Shown piece by piece: positions 8,801 to 15,734 of a stretch of DNA of 64,000 bases. Below the pieces are notes generated by a model. The model was given only the letters and a program-made list of their open reading frames with translations. It ran no database searches and was not told where the DNA came from. A program made the translations under genes and the position numbers. This stretch comes from CAZRCG01 sp964598565 (GTDB lineage Bacteria; Bdellovibrionota; UBA2394), in assembly GCA_964598565.1 (NCBI GenBank), contig CAZRCG010000008.1, forward strand, positions 1 through 64,000. The letters are read 5' to 3'. Numbering within the stretch: position 1 is the first letter of the stretch; each line of letters starts with the position of its first letter.

Positions 8801-10198
8801 CTGGTTCGCAAGCTCTTTAAGGGGTTCGGGCTCTTGCTTTGAAGAATGTAACATCTCGTGAGCAAACAAATCGATCGCTGCGGCAAACGGCGCTTCATAG
8901 GCGTGGGCCAGCGTATCAATGGTTGTTTCTAACGGCTCTTCGAGAAGAAGGCTTTTTACGAGAGCGACCGTGGGCTCAGACATTCTTAGATGCGATAGAT
9001 GTAGGTCGAATTCTTTTTCTTCTTGAATATCTCTAAGCTGGGCCTGAAGCGATCGCATCGCGACTCCAAATAAATCGCCGCTCTCTCTTTCAAGTTGAGC
9101 CTTTGCAGCGCCGGCTTCTTGGCGCAACTGCTCAAAGTGTTGATAAGCTTCTGCATCGATCTGCGCTTGAAGTGCGCCGGCCGCCGTTGCAAGCTCTGAG
9201 GATTCTGCAGCTCGCGACGCTAAAAGAAGACCTTCTTGCGCAATCGCTCTCTTCAAGCAATCTTTAGGATTAAGACGCACAATCTCGCGACGGTTTCCGT
9301 CGACACCCACTTCAAATAAGACAACGCCCGAGCGCACAAATGAGCCTTCGAAGGGGCCAACATTCGTGCGAAGCGAGAAGGGGCCCTCTACCAAGACAAA
9401 TTCTAATCGAGAGCCACGAGCCAGAGCGGCTGCGATCTCAGCAGATCGCCCCACTATATAAGGACGAGGTCGTGACAGTCCAAACGTGCGGCGTATAGCG
9501 TTTCGATCGAGCATAAAAATCAGACCGTTGGAGCTGGCCAGAAACACGCGATTTTCTCCTACGCTGTGAGCCACGATATCGTAGAGAGGCGAATCAAATA
9601 CGGCGCTCGATTTAATATATTTTCCAAGCGCACTGAGAGAGTGGGTTAGCGAAAATTTAAATTTTACCTGACCATCGGCACCGTAGAATGTTTGGAGCTC
9701 TAAGTCTTCAACGGCCCTTGCTCCTAACTCGGCCCGATAGTTCAAAAAGGCCGCTCGATCGTTATAATTGATTTTCGCCACGCTAGTTTTTGCGGAAGGT
9801 AGCCACCGTCTAAGCTTTGATAAGAGGCCTTGCTCAGCTTTGGCGTGCTCTACCAACTCGAAATATTGGTCGTTGTAGGTCTGACCGATGAGCGCATCGT
9901 CAAGAGCGATCGTGCGCTCTGATCGTGGCTGAGACTGGAGCTGAGGTTGGACCTCAGATTGGACCTCAGATTGGACCTGAGGATGATCTTGGGGTGAAGC
10001 CTCAGATTTTGGCGACTGCGGGGGGCCGAGGGACTGTTCGCCACCTTCCTGTTGTGCTGCATACGCCGGTTGACCGGGCGCACATAGTTGAAGCGCGCTG
10101 CTAAATAAAAATAGAAGTAAAAACGCTGAATACGATTTTTGTCGTGAGCCCAATCGAGAATCCCCGCCCAATATTAGCTGGTACAACGAAAGCCTCAT
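5834..10198 (-). CDS. Giant exported membrane protein, 1454 residues, unknown function
   Basis: I recognise no family. The N-terminus has a signal peptide (SAFLLLFLFSSALQL, probable cut after AYA) and a Gln/Pro/Ser-rich linker with short repeats at about residues 65-95. A mostly helical, Ala/Leu/Glu-rich body follows. Three groups of hydrophobic segments appear near residues 650-700 (NLFPLLSLGALEYY; GVIGFWSIYSAF), 1130-1180 (FMYATSVLFMGPALAFGY) and 1290-1330 (GAVVSTLFATPFIVLALNF). A soluble helical tail ends the protein. A region near residues 170-260 (NRVFLASSNGLIFMLDR) looks beta-propeller-like. The order of the hydrophobic groups resembles the 823-residue protein at 31985. The start codon lacks a clear Shine-Dalgarno. 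It probably sits in the inner membrane with large periplasmic parts. Confidence 0.65.
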   Translation of the reverse strand: MRLSLYQLILGGDSRLGSRQKSYSAFLLLFLFSSALQLCAPGQPAYAAQQEGGEQSLGPPQSPKSEASPQDHPQVQSEVQSEVQPQLQSQPRSERTIALDDALIGQTYNDQYFELVEHAKAEQGLLSKLRRWLPSAKTSVAKINYNDRAAFLNYRAELGARAVEDLELQTFYGADGQVKFKFSLTHSLSALGKYIKSSAVFDSPLYDIVAHSVGENRVFLASSNGLIFMLDRNAIRRTFGLSRPRPYIVGRSAEIAAALARGSRLEFVLVEGPFSLRTNVGPFEGSFVRSGVVLFEVGVDGNRREIVRLNPKDCLKRAIAQEGLLLASRAAESSELATAAGALQAQIDAEAYQHFEQLRQEAGAAKAQLERESGDLFGVAMRSLQAQLRDIQEEKEFDLHLSHLRMSEPTVALVKSLLLEEPLETTIDTLAHAYEAPFAAAIDLFAHEMLHSSKQEPEPLKELANQLTSIQSASEKVTLFGESLVALIQTKNFSFQNWLEDHSDVLPLATHGLLQLVLAAHAHESWSFADQVVLAGLFEWRRALDEYLKSNLLDPQRNKLQGLRDSLERLEMVGSHPQLTATMETLRTKLSTMETPDWISLIGEAELADQDAFDDWLKAHHKPLSLSERLKETVRQSSFYKTAKKVGAQIVAFPNLFPLLSLGALEYYARTAGDLYPEGTHRLAQMGVIGFWSIYSAFRVGYWAWGKRLGEPDGSMRMAVAGARVFISALSKPPMVRWWEWRGHHNAVAAAQNGLWPSAENGGFTRAGESLETAGQRLQDIIDDRSRLAALCRDIAFTTAVENALPNASLPSPSQEAPASYNFFAVYSLWHKDRLKKIESRKAQWEALYREALLSAEPEKIRDTEALITQEKFIFELNLKNSDDLFLKKYEILFETLHRDVLASGARSQDLQDSASQSLLRLRARSMANDLERSSRFTLGARHMLAQWRSALRQPSRTLLFMFKEHFAQSREQMRPDVASQNQVGAFTDFGFMALSHPVINWGPVNSHLNEIDWVRENHIMVPSRNDPAMPGQLFGQADGFMGVMHPKEVVTLANQLAIYKFLQPVTSLSEFGSVQAPPNRYRTDRPQDIERNTSPFFTSLSAIAKRMFQWKEFGGTFLWKKRFQNTFRFMYATSVLFMGPALAFGYDSSVGLGSNLFQAASQFLFSSGWGMLAYGLIWLPVRGAPASITARAGPIFKQFTQLRTYFSTTLEEGNDSDARHTLARIVELYRQTGIEFEPLENWKTLSVLDLTHEELVRIDQALYQVAPPAYAALHKGALQLSALTGAVVSTLFATPFIVLALNFPDDLKNWQALIGMAGYLTQFTIIKSLEALDNYRIRHHDPQNKFDKTAQALAPFARGDGYLLDMSARLSQQVAADLKKIKRLPFDQQEAAKTRLLDEFKASVERVVAQAQQLNPQTQNASAHPIGAIPSLSADYRVSLHSSCERFVAELSK
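9946..9981. repeat. 12-bp tandem repeats in the linker of the giant protein
   Basis: Three near-identical 12-bp units (TTGGACCTCAGA and variants) encode the repeated tetrapeptide QSEV/QVQS in the low-complexity linker after the signal peptide. Such in-frame repeats can vary in number without breaking the frame. Confidence 0.7.
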
Positions 10199-10388
10199 AG
10201 AGAGGGCGCAATATAAAGTCTGCGCTTACAAAGGCTCTGCTATACCAAGCTGAACTGATGTCTTTGTTAAAAATATTCTTATAAACTCAGAGCCTTTAGT
10301 TATCAGTGCGTTTCTCGAAAATAAAGAAAAATGCCACTGAGACCCGATATATTGTTAACCCGAAGCAGGGGGGTTGATAACTGAATCA

Positions 10389-11606
10389 TCACGGCGCTCC
10401 CCCCGAGAGACTCTCTTCTGACAAGGTATTAAAGTGCCTCCCCATCTTCCCGTGCCCGTAATACTGAAACGCCATCAAGCGATTGTGCTCTGAGCATAGC
10501 ACCCTCATATTATCGGGATGAGTTTTGCCACCCGCCGCAAAGGGCTTGCAATGCTCAAATTCTAGTCTGTAGCGACTCTCACATCGGCGATGGCTCAGCC
10601 GATCTTTATATTCACATCGACCTTCCGCTCGCTCCCATAGAGTTTGTCGAATTGCCTTTGGTATATAGCGGGACTGCGTTTGCGATTGAGCTCGAGATAC
10701 TTGCTGAGATGACGATGCGCTCTTTGGTGGAGGAATCTGTGTCTCTTCAATTGCCTTGCTCGACTCGCCCGCGTTGACTGTGGCCAGAAAAGGTGAATTT
10801 TGAGGAAAGGAATCTCTAGTGCCATTATATGTGGCCTCGCTTTCAAGCTTGTGGGCTGGCCCTGAGTCTCGGGCTCCACTAATATCTTCGGCTCTGTCCT
10901 TGGCTTTACCTCTCACTCTCACGGTATTCTCGTCTTTCGCTTCGGCGAGTAGGCGCTTTAATCCTGCCTCAAAAACCTCGGACAGGCCGATAGATTTTAT
11001 GGCCCTCAGCTCGTCTAATAAATCGCTGACCTCTTTCGATACGGCAAATTTAAGTTCTCGAAGCTCTGCCGATATCAGTCGTTCTTTGTCTCTCGGCTTC
11101 TCAATAGGGTGCTCACTTTCGGCCACTAAGAGGGCTTCCACTTCGCGTTTAGATTTATGTTTGCACTGAGCGATGAGCTCGTTGGTTTTCTCTGACTGCC
11201 ATTTCCTAGAGGAGGCTTTTGACTCTTGGTGAAGAAATCGATTGATCTGAGCCGCCGTCGTCATCGAGAGCTCTCCCTCTTCGATATGCTTTTTAACTTC
11301 GGGAACTTTCTTGAGAAGCCGCATCGCATGAATACGCTCAGAGGCTTGCGATTCACTGTAGTGGAGTTCTTTAACTACGAACTCCCAAAGTGAGCTATAG
11401 GCGCGCAAACTGTAAAGGCGTCTTGATTCCACTTCGGCCAAACAATCTAAGAGTCGCAGGGTCGCTGCTTTCTCGTTTTGGGCAGCTAATTTTGTGTTAG
11501 ACAGGAGCTCTTCATTAGAGAGCGATTTCACAGAATGATTTGCGGATCTATCGCTCGTATATGTAACATTCTTCTGTATATCGGTATTGTTTTTTTGTTG
11601 GTTCAT
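10389..11606 (-). CDS. HNH endonuclease domain protein
   Basis: A 405-residue protein. Residues 25-200 form a helical N-terminal region (LLDCLAEVESRRLYSLRAYSSLWEF, YSESQASERIHAMRL) common to a family of HNH proteins found in many copies in delta-type bacteria. A charged low-complexity linker spans about residues 235-310. The C-terminus holds the HNH nuclease: CEYKDRLSHRRCESRYRLEFEHCKPFAAGG, then NMRVLCSEHNRL, with the H and N residues and paired cysteines visible. Members are often carried by or derived from mobile DNA; the cellular role is unknown. No clear Shine-Dalgarno precedes the ATG. Confidence 0.8.
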   Translation of the reverse strand: MNQQKNNTDIQKNVTYTSDRSANHSVKSLSNEELLSNTKLAAQNEKAATLRLLDCLAEVESRRLYSLRAYSSLWEFVVKELHYSESQASERIHAMRLLKKVPEVKKHIEEGELSMTTAAQINRFLHQESKASSRKWQSEKTNELIAQCKHKSKREVEALLVAESEHPIEKPRDKERLISAELRELKFAVSKEVSDLLDELRAIKSIGLSEVFEAGLKRLLAEAKDENTVRVRGKAKDRAEDISGARDSGPAHKLESEATYNGTRDSFPQNSPFLATVNAGESSKAIEETQIPPPKSASSSQQVSRAQSQTQSRYIPKAIRQTLWERAEGRCEYKDRLSHRRCESRYRLEFEHCKPFAAGGKTHPDNMRVLCSEHNRLMAFQYYGHGKMGRHFNTLSEESLSGGAP

Positions 11607-11942
11607 AGAGCGACGCTATCATAGAATTTTGAAACACCGTTTTTCGCTCTAAAATTCTCCCGATCAAATTTTGAATCTTCGCACGAGTCCCCCCTGCATG
11701 ATTTGAGAATCGCGCCGTATCAGAAGGCGAAGAGAGCGTCATAGAGGTATTAATGAAAGTGCACATCGCGCGAGAGTTCCGGTCACAAAATCGCACGAGA
11801 CCTATGTCAAATATTAAATGCGGGATTAACTGCGGGACCTGAAATTTTATTCAACGGTGTAGATTTTTTTCGCAGTGTAAGTGTTTCGAAAAATGCTGAA
11901 GATCCTTCAAAGATGCGGAATTCTTGGAGGATCCGAAATCTA

Positions 11943-12018
11943 CACCAAATCCTCATGAATCGGATGTCCCGCATAGTCTGCAGATGTCATTTTTTTTACG
12001 TTGCAAAGTTTGCAGAGC
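11943..12018 (+). promoter_or_regulatory. Upstream block shared with the 2-kb promoter (copy B), with a perfect dyad
   Basis: 11943-11963 is identical to 1877-1897. The second element contains the perfect 13-bp palindrome TGCAAA-G-TTTGCA at 12002-12014. A looser relative, TGCATGGTTTGCGCAGA, occurs at 14845-14861 before the tadE-like gene. These are candidate activator sites for the promoter at 12054. Confidence 0.55.
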
Positions 12019-12053
12019 ACGCCGCCAAGGGCCTGAATTTACAGGGCTGGGAA

Positions 12054-12070
12054 TGGCATTTCATTTGCAT
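12054..12070 (+). promoter_or_regulatory. Putative sigma-54 promoter of flp
   Basis: TGGCATTTCATTTGCAT has GG at 12055-12056 and GC at 12067-12068 with ten bases between, the best -24/-12 match in the window. It predicts a transcript start near 12080 and a leader of about 160 nt before the flp ATG. Confidence 0.65.
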
Positions 12071-12122
12071 TGGTTAGGACTGTGTAATGCGACGCTCTCT
12101 ACAGACGTGGAAACGTCGCAGA

Positions 12123-12168
12123 ACGAATGAAAAAAACGAAGACGTAACGAACGAAGTAACGAAACGAA
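12123..12168 (+). repeat. ACGAA repeat cluster in the flp leader
   Basis: Six copies of ACGAA (starting 12123, 12136, 12147, 12151, 12159 and 12164) occur within 46 bp of the predicted flp mRNA leader. They are irregularly spaced on one strand. The region is A-rich and probably unstructured, so it may bind a protein or stabilise the message. Confidence 0.55.
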
Positions 12169-12238
12169 GACTGAAAACAAAACGGATCCGAAGAATGCGG
12201 ATCTGATGAATCTAGATCTAATGAAAGGAGTAGCAATC

Positions 12239-12442
12239 ATGCTGCGAAAATGGAACCGAGCTATCAAAAGTAAGAAAGGCCAAACAGCCTTAGAATATGC
12301 CCTCGTCGTAGGAGCCATCTCTCTCGTCATTATGGCGGCCTGGAACGTCGTGGGCTCTGACGTGAAAGAAACCATTCAAGGTGTGGTTCGAGGTCGAATT
12401 ATGGACAACCTTCAGAAAGGCAATGCCACCATTCGACGATAA
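12239..12442 (+). CDS. flp: Flp major pilin
   Basis: A 67-residue type IVb prepilin, the main subunit of Tad pili. The leader MLRKWNRAIKSKKG is followed by the cleavage motif G-QTALEYALVVGAISLVIMAAW with Glu +5 and Tyr +6, and then a short tail. ATG 12239 is chosen because AAAGGAG lies 8 bp upstream; the frame is also open from 12206. It is alone in its transcription unit, bounded by a sigma-54-like promoter and a strong terminator, as expected for an abundant subunit. The Tad assembly genes follow 2.5 kb downstream. Confidence 0.92.
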   Translation: MLRKWNRAIKSKKGQTALEYALVVGAISLVIMAAWNVVGSDVKETIQGVVRGRIMDNLQKGNATIRR

Positions 12443-12542
12443 TCTTTATGGTTCGCGAATAACCTTTACGGTTTGAAAATTAGTTTAGTGAGTGGATGAG
12501 AGAAAAGGTATTTGTGGTATACTACCCTTTCCTTAGGTCGGT

Positions 12543-12577
12543 GAGGCAGGAGCTTTTGCTCTTGCCTCATTTTTTTA
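12543..12577 (+). terminator. Rho-independent terminator of flp
   Basis: GAGGCAGGAGC and GCTCTTGCCTC pair as an 11-bp stem (one G-T) around TTTT, followed by ATTTTTTT. It lies 100 bp after the flp stop. Confidence 0.85.
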
Positions 12578-12638
12578 TCTTTTTATGGCTCATCAGTAGA
12601 TCTGCTTGTATGCGGCGCACTAAAGGGAAGGGGGCTAA

Positions 12639-13031
12639 TCACCACTCAGTCCGGACATGAGGATAGGAGAGGATCTTCTTATCTCCTGTCACGAGAGATG
12701 CCTGAAAAAGTCGAGCGGAGGCTACCAAAATTCGATCCACCGGATCTGCATGAAAATCATCGGGCAAAGAATAAGCCTCTTCAATAATGGGCAAATCTAC
12801 GGGAATGACAGACCATCCATTTAATTCAACAAAGTGGCGGAACCACAACTTCCAATGTCGATCTAATTTGATTCTCTTGCGCTCCACCAAGCATGCAATC
12901 TCAGCGCAACTCATGGGGGATACCCATATTTCAATATCCTTCTGCGTCATGAGCTTTTTTGCTCTGTCTGAAAGTTGATCGGGGTCAGAAATTGACCAAA
13001 GAATCGCGCAGGTGTCCAAGACGATCTTCAC
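12639..13031 (-). CDS. vapC: VapC-type PIN-domain toxin
   Basis: A 130-residue PIN ribonuclease of a type II toxin-antitoxin pair. It starts VKIVLDTCAILW, with the first acidic metal ligand in LDT. A middle Glu (SCAEIACLVERKRI) and the C-terminal FHADPVDRILVASARL provide the other acidic ligands. The GTG at 13031 is chosen because it overlaps the antitoxin stop as GTGA; an ATG at 13046 would add five residues. Family members cleave tRNA or rRNA when free of antitoxin. All catalytic acidic positions appear present, so it is probably functional. Confidence 0.88.
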   Translation of the reverse strand: MKIVLDTCAILWSISDPDQLSDRAKKLMTQKDIEIWVSPMSCAEIACLVERKRIKLDRHWKLWFRHFVELNGWSVIPVDLPIIEEAYSLPDDFHADPVDRILVASARLFQASLVTGDKKILSYPHVRTEW

Positions 13032-13261
13032 GAAAGCATATTCCAATTCTTCTCCGGTATGGAGTCGGTCACGTCACCAAGAAATTTTACCGTCTTCATC
13101 CCACAACCCAATCGTGTCTTGTTCTCCTTGAGACGAGCTATTGGAACAATTCTGGCGATAGCGATATTTCGCCTCTGAATCTCTACCTCTCGGCCCCCTA
13201 AAACATAATTCAGCAATTCGCTTAAATGATTGCGTAATGTAGCGATATTGGTCTGCTTCAT
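13028..13261 (-). CDS. vapB: Phd/YefM-type antitoxin
   Basis: A 77-residue protein beginning MKQTNIATLRNHLSELLNYV, then GGREVEIQRRNIAIARIVP. This is the Phd/YefM fold, which dimerises and binds operator DNA through its N-terminus while its C-terminus blocks the toxin. The frame is open to 13348, but the upstream residues overlap the operator and promoter, so the ATG at 13261 is the start. It overlaps vapC by 4 bp. Confidence 0.88.
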   Translation of the reverse strand: MKQTNIATLRNHLSELLNYVLGGREVEIQRRNIAIARIVPIARLKENKTRLGCGMKTVKFLGDVTDSIPEKNWNMLS

Positions 13262-13268
13262 CTGGTCT

Positions 13269-13305
13269 ATTGTATCCATAAATATGTACATGTCAATGTA
13301 CATAT
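13269..13305 (-). promoter_or_regulatory. vapBC promoter and operator
   Basis: On the minus strand TTGACA (13296-13291), a 16-bp spacer and TACAAT (13274-13269) form a near-consensus sigma-70 promoter. Two perfect 10-bp arms, ATATGTACAT (13282-13291) and ATGTACATAT (13296-13305), flank GTCA, so the palindrome covers the -35 box. Antitoxin bound there would block polymerase. Only seven bases separate the -10 box from the antitoxin ATG. Confidence 0.75.
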
Positions 13306-13567
13306 CAAGCTGGGCGTCCCAGTCTATGGAGTCTGTACGACTTGCCAAAATCTCCGGCTGTCCTCATCCGTCATGAGCGCAGACCCGTTAAACGACGTTA
13401 GCGTTGAAGGTTGATCATGGTATCCAGGTCCGAATCGCAACTTGGGATAGAGGAGTCGTAAAATGTTGGCGACAAAACGCGCCTGAAGCTGTCGGAAAGA
13501 GTACCCGACTAACTGGGCAGCAACTCAGGCCGCACCAGGGCCCTATTCCCCGCATGGGAGAGCTCAT
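13306..13567. other. Gap upstream of vapBC
   Basis: I find no convincing gene. A short minus-strand open stretch (MTDEDSRRFWQVVQTP, then stop) looks coding-like but has no recognisable context and may be a fragment of a lost gene. Confidence 0.3.
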
Positions 13568-14491
13568 TTACTCAGGTTGTGTACAGCCAACCGCAGACGA
13601 ATCCAATCTTTGTAAAACGTCATCAATGATGCCCTGCATTCGATTCAAATGCTCATCGAGAGCAGCAGATGAGATATCAGCTTCGAGATTAACTTCTGAC
13701 TTGGTGACTCTATCGTTGTAGGAAAAAGACTCCTCCGTGAGCCCCGCTTTGCGAAGTATATCGGCGTTTGAATGCAATAATTCATAGGATGGAGCCATTT
13801 TCCTAGGTAGAGCTAGCCAATTGAAGGCGGTTAGAGAATCCGTTCTGTAAATCCTCATGTTTTTTGCAAAACGCTCAAAAGATTCCTGAGACGAAAAAGG
13901 CTCTGGAATGGAGCCCGGACCTAAAGAGATCCTATGGATATATCTTGAGACCAAAAAATTAAAATCTTTTCGGCGGCGGAGATAATTTAAAAAATTTCCA
14001 TCACGATCTATGTTTAAATCTAAACGAGCATCTTGCTCGGCGTTCATATTATGAACAAAGTTTCGATCAAGACTGATAAATTTCATCCCGCCCACTATAA
14101 GAGTCTCGCGAACAGATCTGCCCGATGAATCATTCAAAAGATACTGAGAAAGCTTTGTAACGGTCTCGTCAGTATTTAATGCTGCCTTGCCCTCAGGGTT
14201 CTCAGGGGCAACAATCAGTCGCGAAGCTTTCCAAAAGCCCAAGATTTGATGAGATTTCTTGTCTGCTAAAAAAGTGAGTCGCTCCTCTGCCTCATCAAAC
14301 GGACGTTGCCCATTTTGTTCGACTTCGCTCCCAATCGCTGGTGAATAGAAAGTAAAAAACACAAGTCCATCTGGCCTCTCGACCACTTGAACGGATTGTC
14401 CAAAGCTGGCTGCATTAATCGCAGAGGAGACAATTGATTGAAAAGAAAGTAGTAGAAATAGTAAGAGCCTCTTCATAAATTTGATGTTCAT
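13568..14491 (-). CDS. Secreted protein of unknown function
   Basis: I do not recognise a family. The frame opens at 14566, but the export signal starts at MNIKFMKRLLLFLLLSFQS, so the ATG at 14491 or 14476 is the likely start. The mature part of about 280 residues has no repeats or transmembrane segments. It contains short basic and acidic stretches (LDLNIDRDGNFLNYLRRRKDF) and a helical C-terminus. It lies between vapBC and the tadE-like gene on the opposite strand, so it is probably a later insertion into the pilus region and not a pilus component. Confidence 0.6.
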   Translation of the reverse strand: MNIKFMKRLLLFLLLSFQSIVSSAINAASFGQSVQVVERPDGLVFFTFYSPAIGSEVEQNGQRPFDEAEERLTFLADKKSHQILGFWKASRLIVAPENPEGKAALNTDETVTKLSQYLLNDSSGRSVRETLIVGGMKFISLDRNFVHNMNAEQDARLDLNIDRDGNFLNYLRRRKDFNFLVSRYIHRISLGPGSIPEPFSSQESFERFAKNMRIYRTDSLTAFNWLALPRKMAPSYELLHSNADILRKAGLTEESFSYNDRVTKSEVNLEADISSAALDEHLNRMQGIIDDVLQRLDSSAVGCTQPE

Positions 14492-14672
14492 AGTAGACTG
14501 TCCTGCAAAACCTATGCCCGAAATGGCGGAGAGGGTCCCTTTTCTCTTTCTGGGTAAACGTCTCAATTCGCCATATAAATGCGTTTAAATGGTACTATAT
14601 GAAATGTTTTTAGTGATATTTACCTATCAACAAATCCAGACTATCACGTTCTCATGATGTCTTAAGGGAGAA

Positions 14673-14789
14673 ATGCAAAAAGCCTACGAGGCATCCGAAT
14701 TTAAATCGCTGATTTGGGATGCCAGCAGGAGCCCGTCTTTTGAAAGAGCATGGGAAATATTGATGACGACTTCCAGAATTCTGATCTAA
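14673..14789 (+). CDS. Possible small protein (38 residues)
   Basis: An ATG preceded by AAGGGAG encodes MQKAYEASEFKSLIWDASRS and about 18 more residues. The composition is protein-like and the ribosome site is good, but there is no recognised homology. It might be the end of a decayed gene. Confidence 0.3.
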   Translation: MQKAYEASEFKSLIWDASRSPSFERAWEILMTTSRILI

Positions 14790-14916
14790 TGGGATGGAGC
14801 TAAGCTCTGGCTAAGCCTCATACAATATCTCTGCTGACGCACTCTGCATGGTTTGCGCAGATAGAATTCTGTCGCTAAAAACACCATAGCTTTCAATGGG
14901 TTGCTGAGTCTTTCCA

Positions 14917-14933
14917 AGGCATCTGTCTTGCAG
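14917..14933 (+). promoter_or_regulatory. Putative sigma-54 promoter of the tad operon
   Basis: AGGCATCTGTCTTGCAG has GG at 14918-14919 and GC at 14930-14931 with ten bases between. The predicted transcript start is near 14943, only about 3 nt before the first ATG of the operon. Confidence 0.55.
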
Positions 14934-14945
14934 TTCTAAGACGTT

Positions 14946-15734
14946 ATGGACCCCCGGCGTTGGCAGGTAGCTTTCTTCCGAGCAAAAGCTCTCTTACAGA
15001 AAAATGCAACGCTGCGCGCACATTCGGCAAGTGAACGAGGGCAGACGGCTATCGAGACAGCCTTTGTGCTGACGATGATCTTGTTTGTGACATTCATGAT
15101 CGTGAACTACGCGATTGTGGTGCATACCAAAATGGTGGCGACTTATGCCGCATTTATGGCGGGCAGAAGCTACCAAGTGTTTGGCGATCAGCAAGGCGCC
15201 GCTCATTTTGGGGAGATAGCCGCCGAGGGTAAGAGCCAACAACTTATTGAAGATCTCGGAAAGACGGTGACCGCGTTTCGTGTGGCGGAAGATATTTTTA
15301 CCTGCGGATTGCCATGGGTGCAGGTGCCAGAGGGCGATGCTGAAACTCAGTTGACGCCCGAGCAACAAAGAGAAAATCGATTTGGTCGCTGTCTTGAAGG
15401 TAAACGAAAATATGAAAAAACCAATATCGGAAAAGCTCTGACTTTTGCTCCCTTTAAGCAAGACGACTCGTCAAGCCTTTCTCGCGATCAGAAACTAGAC
15501 GATGTCGCAGGCTCATTTACTGAAAGTGGTCGCGCCCCTCTGCGTTATGGAATTTTGAGTTTAAAATATCGAGTGCCTTTGATGTTCAACCCTATGGGCG
15601 TTTTCTCTGAATCAGGCGAATCAGAACCTCTCGTGAGAGACGAAGTTTTTGTGCCTGTGCTTCTTAACCCTGGTCTCTCGGATGGTCTCAAAAAAGCAGA
15701 AAATAACGAGAAGGATTTTGACGATGATAAGTGA
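14946..15734 (+). CDS. TadE-like pseudopilin
   Basis: A 262-residue protein with a basic leader and ERGQTAIETAFVLTMILFVTFMIVNYAIVV, the TadE-type prepilin motif with Glu at +5. KMVATYAAFMAGRSYQV follows, as in TadE proteins, then a soluble C-terminal region of about 200 residues with one cysteine pair. Pseudopilins of this type are processed by the Tad prepilin peptidase and help assemble the Flp fibre. ATG 14946 is the only usable start before the helix and has no Shine-Dalgarno. It overlaps the next gene by 11 bp. Confidence 0.8.
   Translation: MDPRRWQVAFFRAKALLQKNATLRAHSASERGQTAIETAFVLTMILFVTFMIVNYAIVVHTKMVATYAAFMAGRSYQVFGDQQGAAHFGEIAAEGKSQQLIEDLGKTVTAFRVAEDIFTCGLPWVQVPEGDAETQLTPEQQRENRFGRCLEGKRKYEKTNIGKALTFAPFKQDDSSSLSRDQKLDDVAGSFTESGRAPLRYGILSLKYRVPLMFNPMGVFSESGESEPLVRDEVFVPVLLNPGLSDGLKKAENNEKDFDDDK

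Larger units (their letters stand above)
11607..12238. other. 632-bp regulatory gap before flp
   Basis: I see no convincing gene here. The gap holds the shared upstream block (11943-12018), a sigma-54-like promoter (12054), a repeated ACGAA leader (12123-12168) and the flp Shine-Dalgarno AAAGGAG at 12224-12230. The left part also carries the upstream region of the HNH gene. Confidence 0.6.
14492..14945. other. 454-bp gap before the tadE-like gene
   Basis: The gap carries a possible 38-codon ORF (14673-14789), a loose relative of the dyad site (14845-14861) and the third sigma-54-like promoter (14917-14933). Nothing else is evident. Confidence 0.5.

Noticed and set aside
12512..12530. TGGTATACT, an extended -10 box between flp and its terminator
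   Set aside because: No -35 box is present and the transcript would be only about 50 nt before the terminator.
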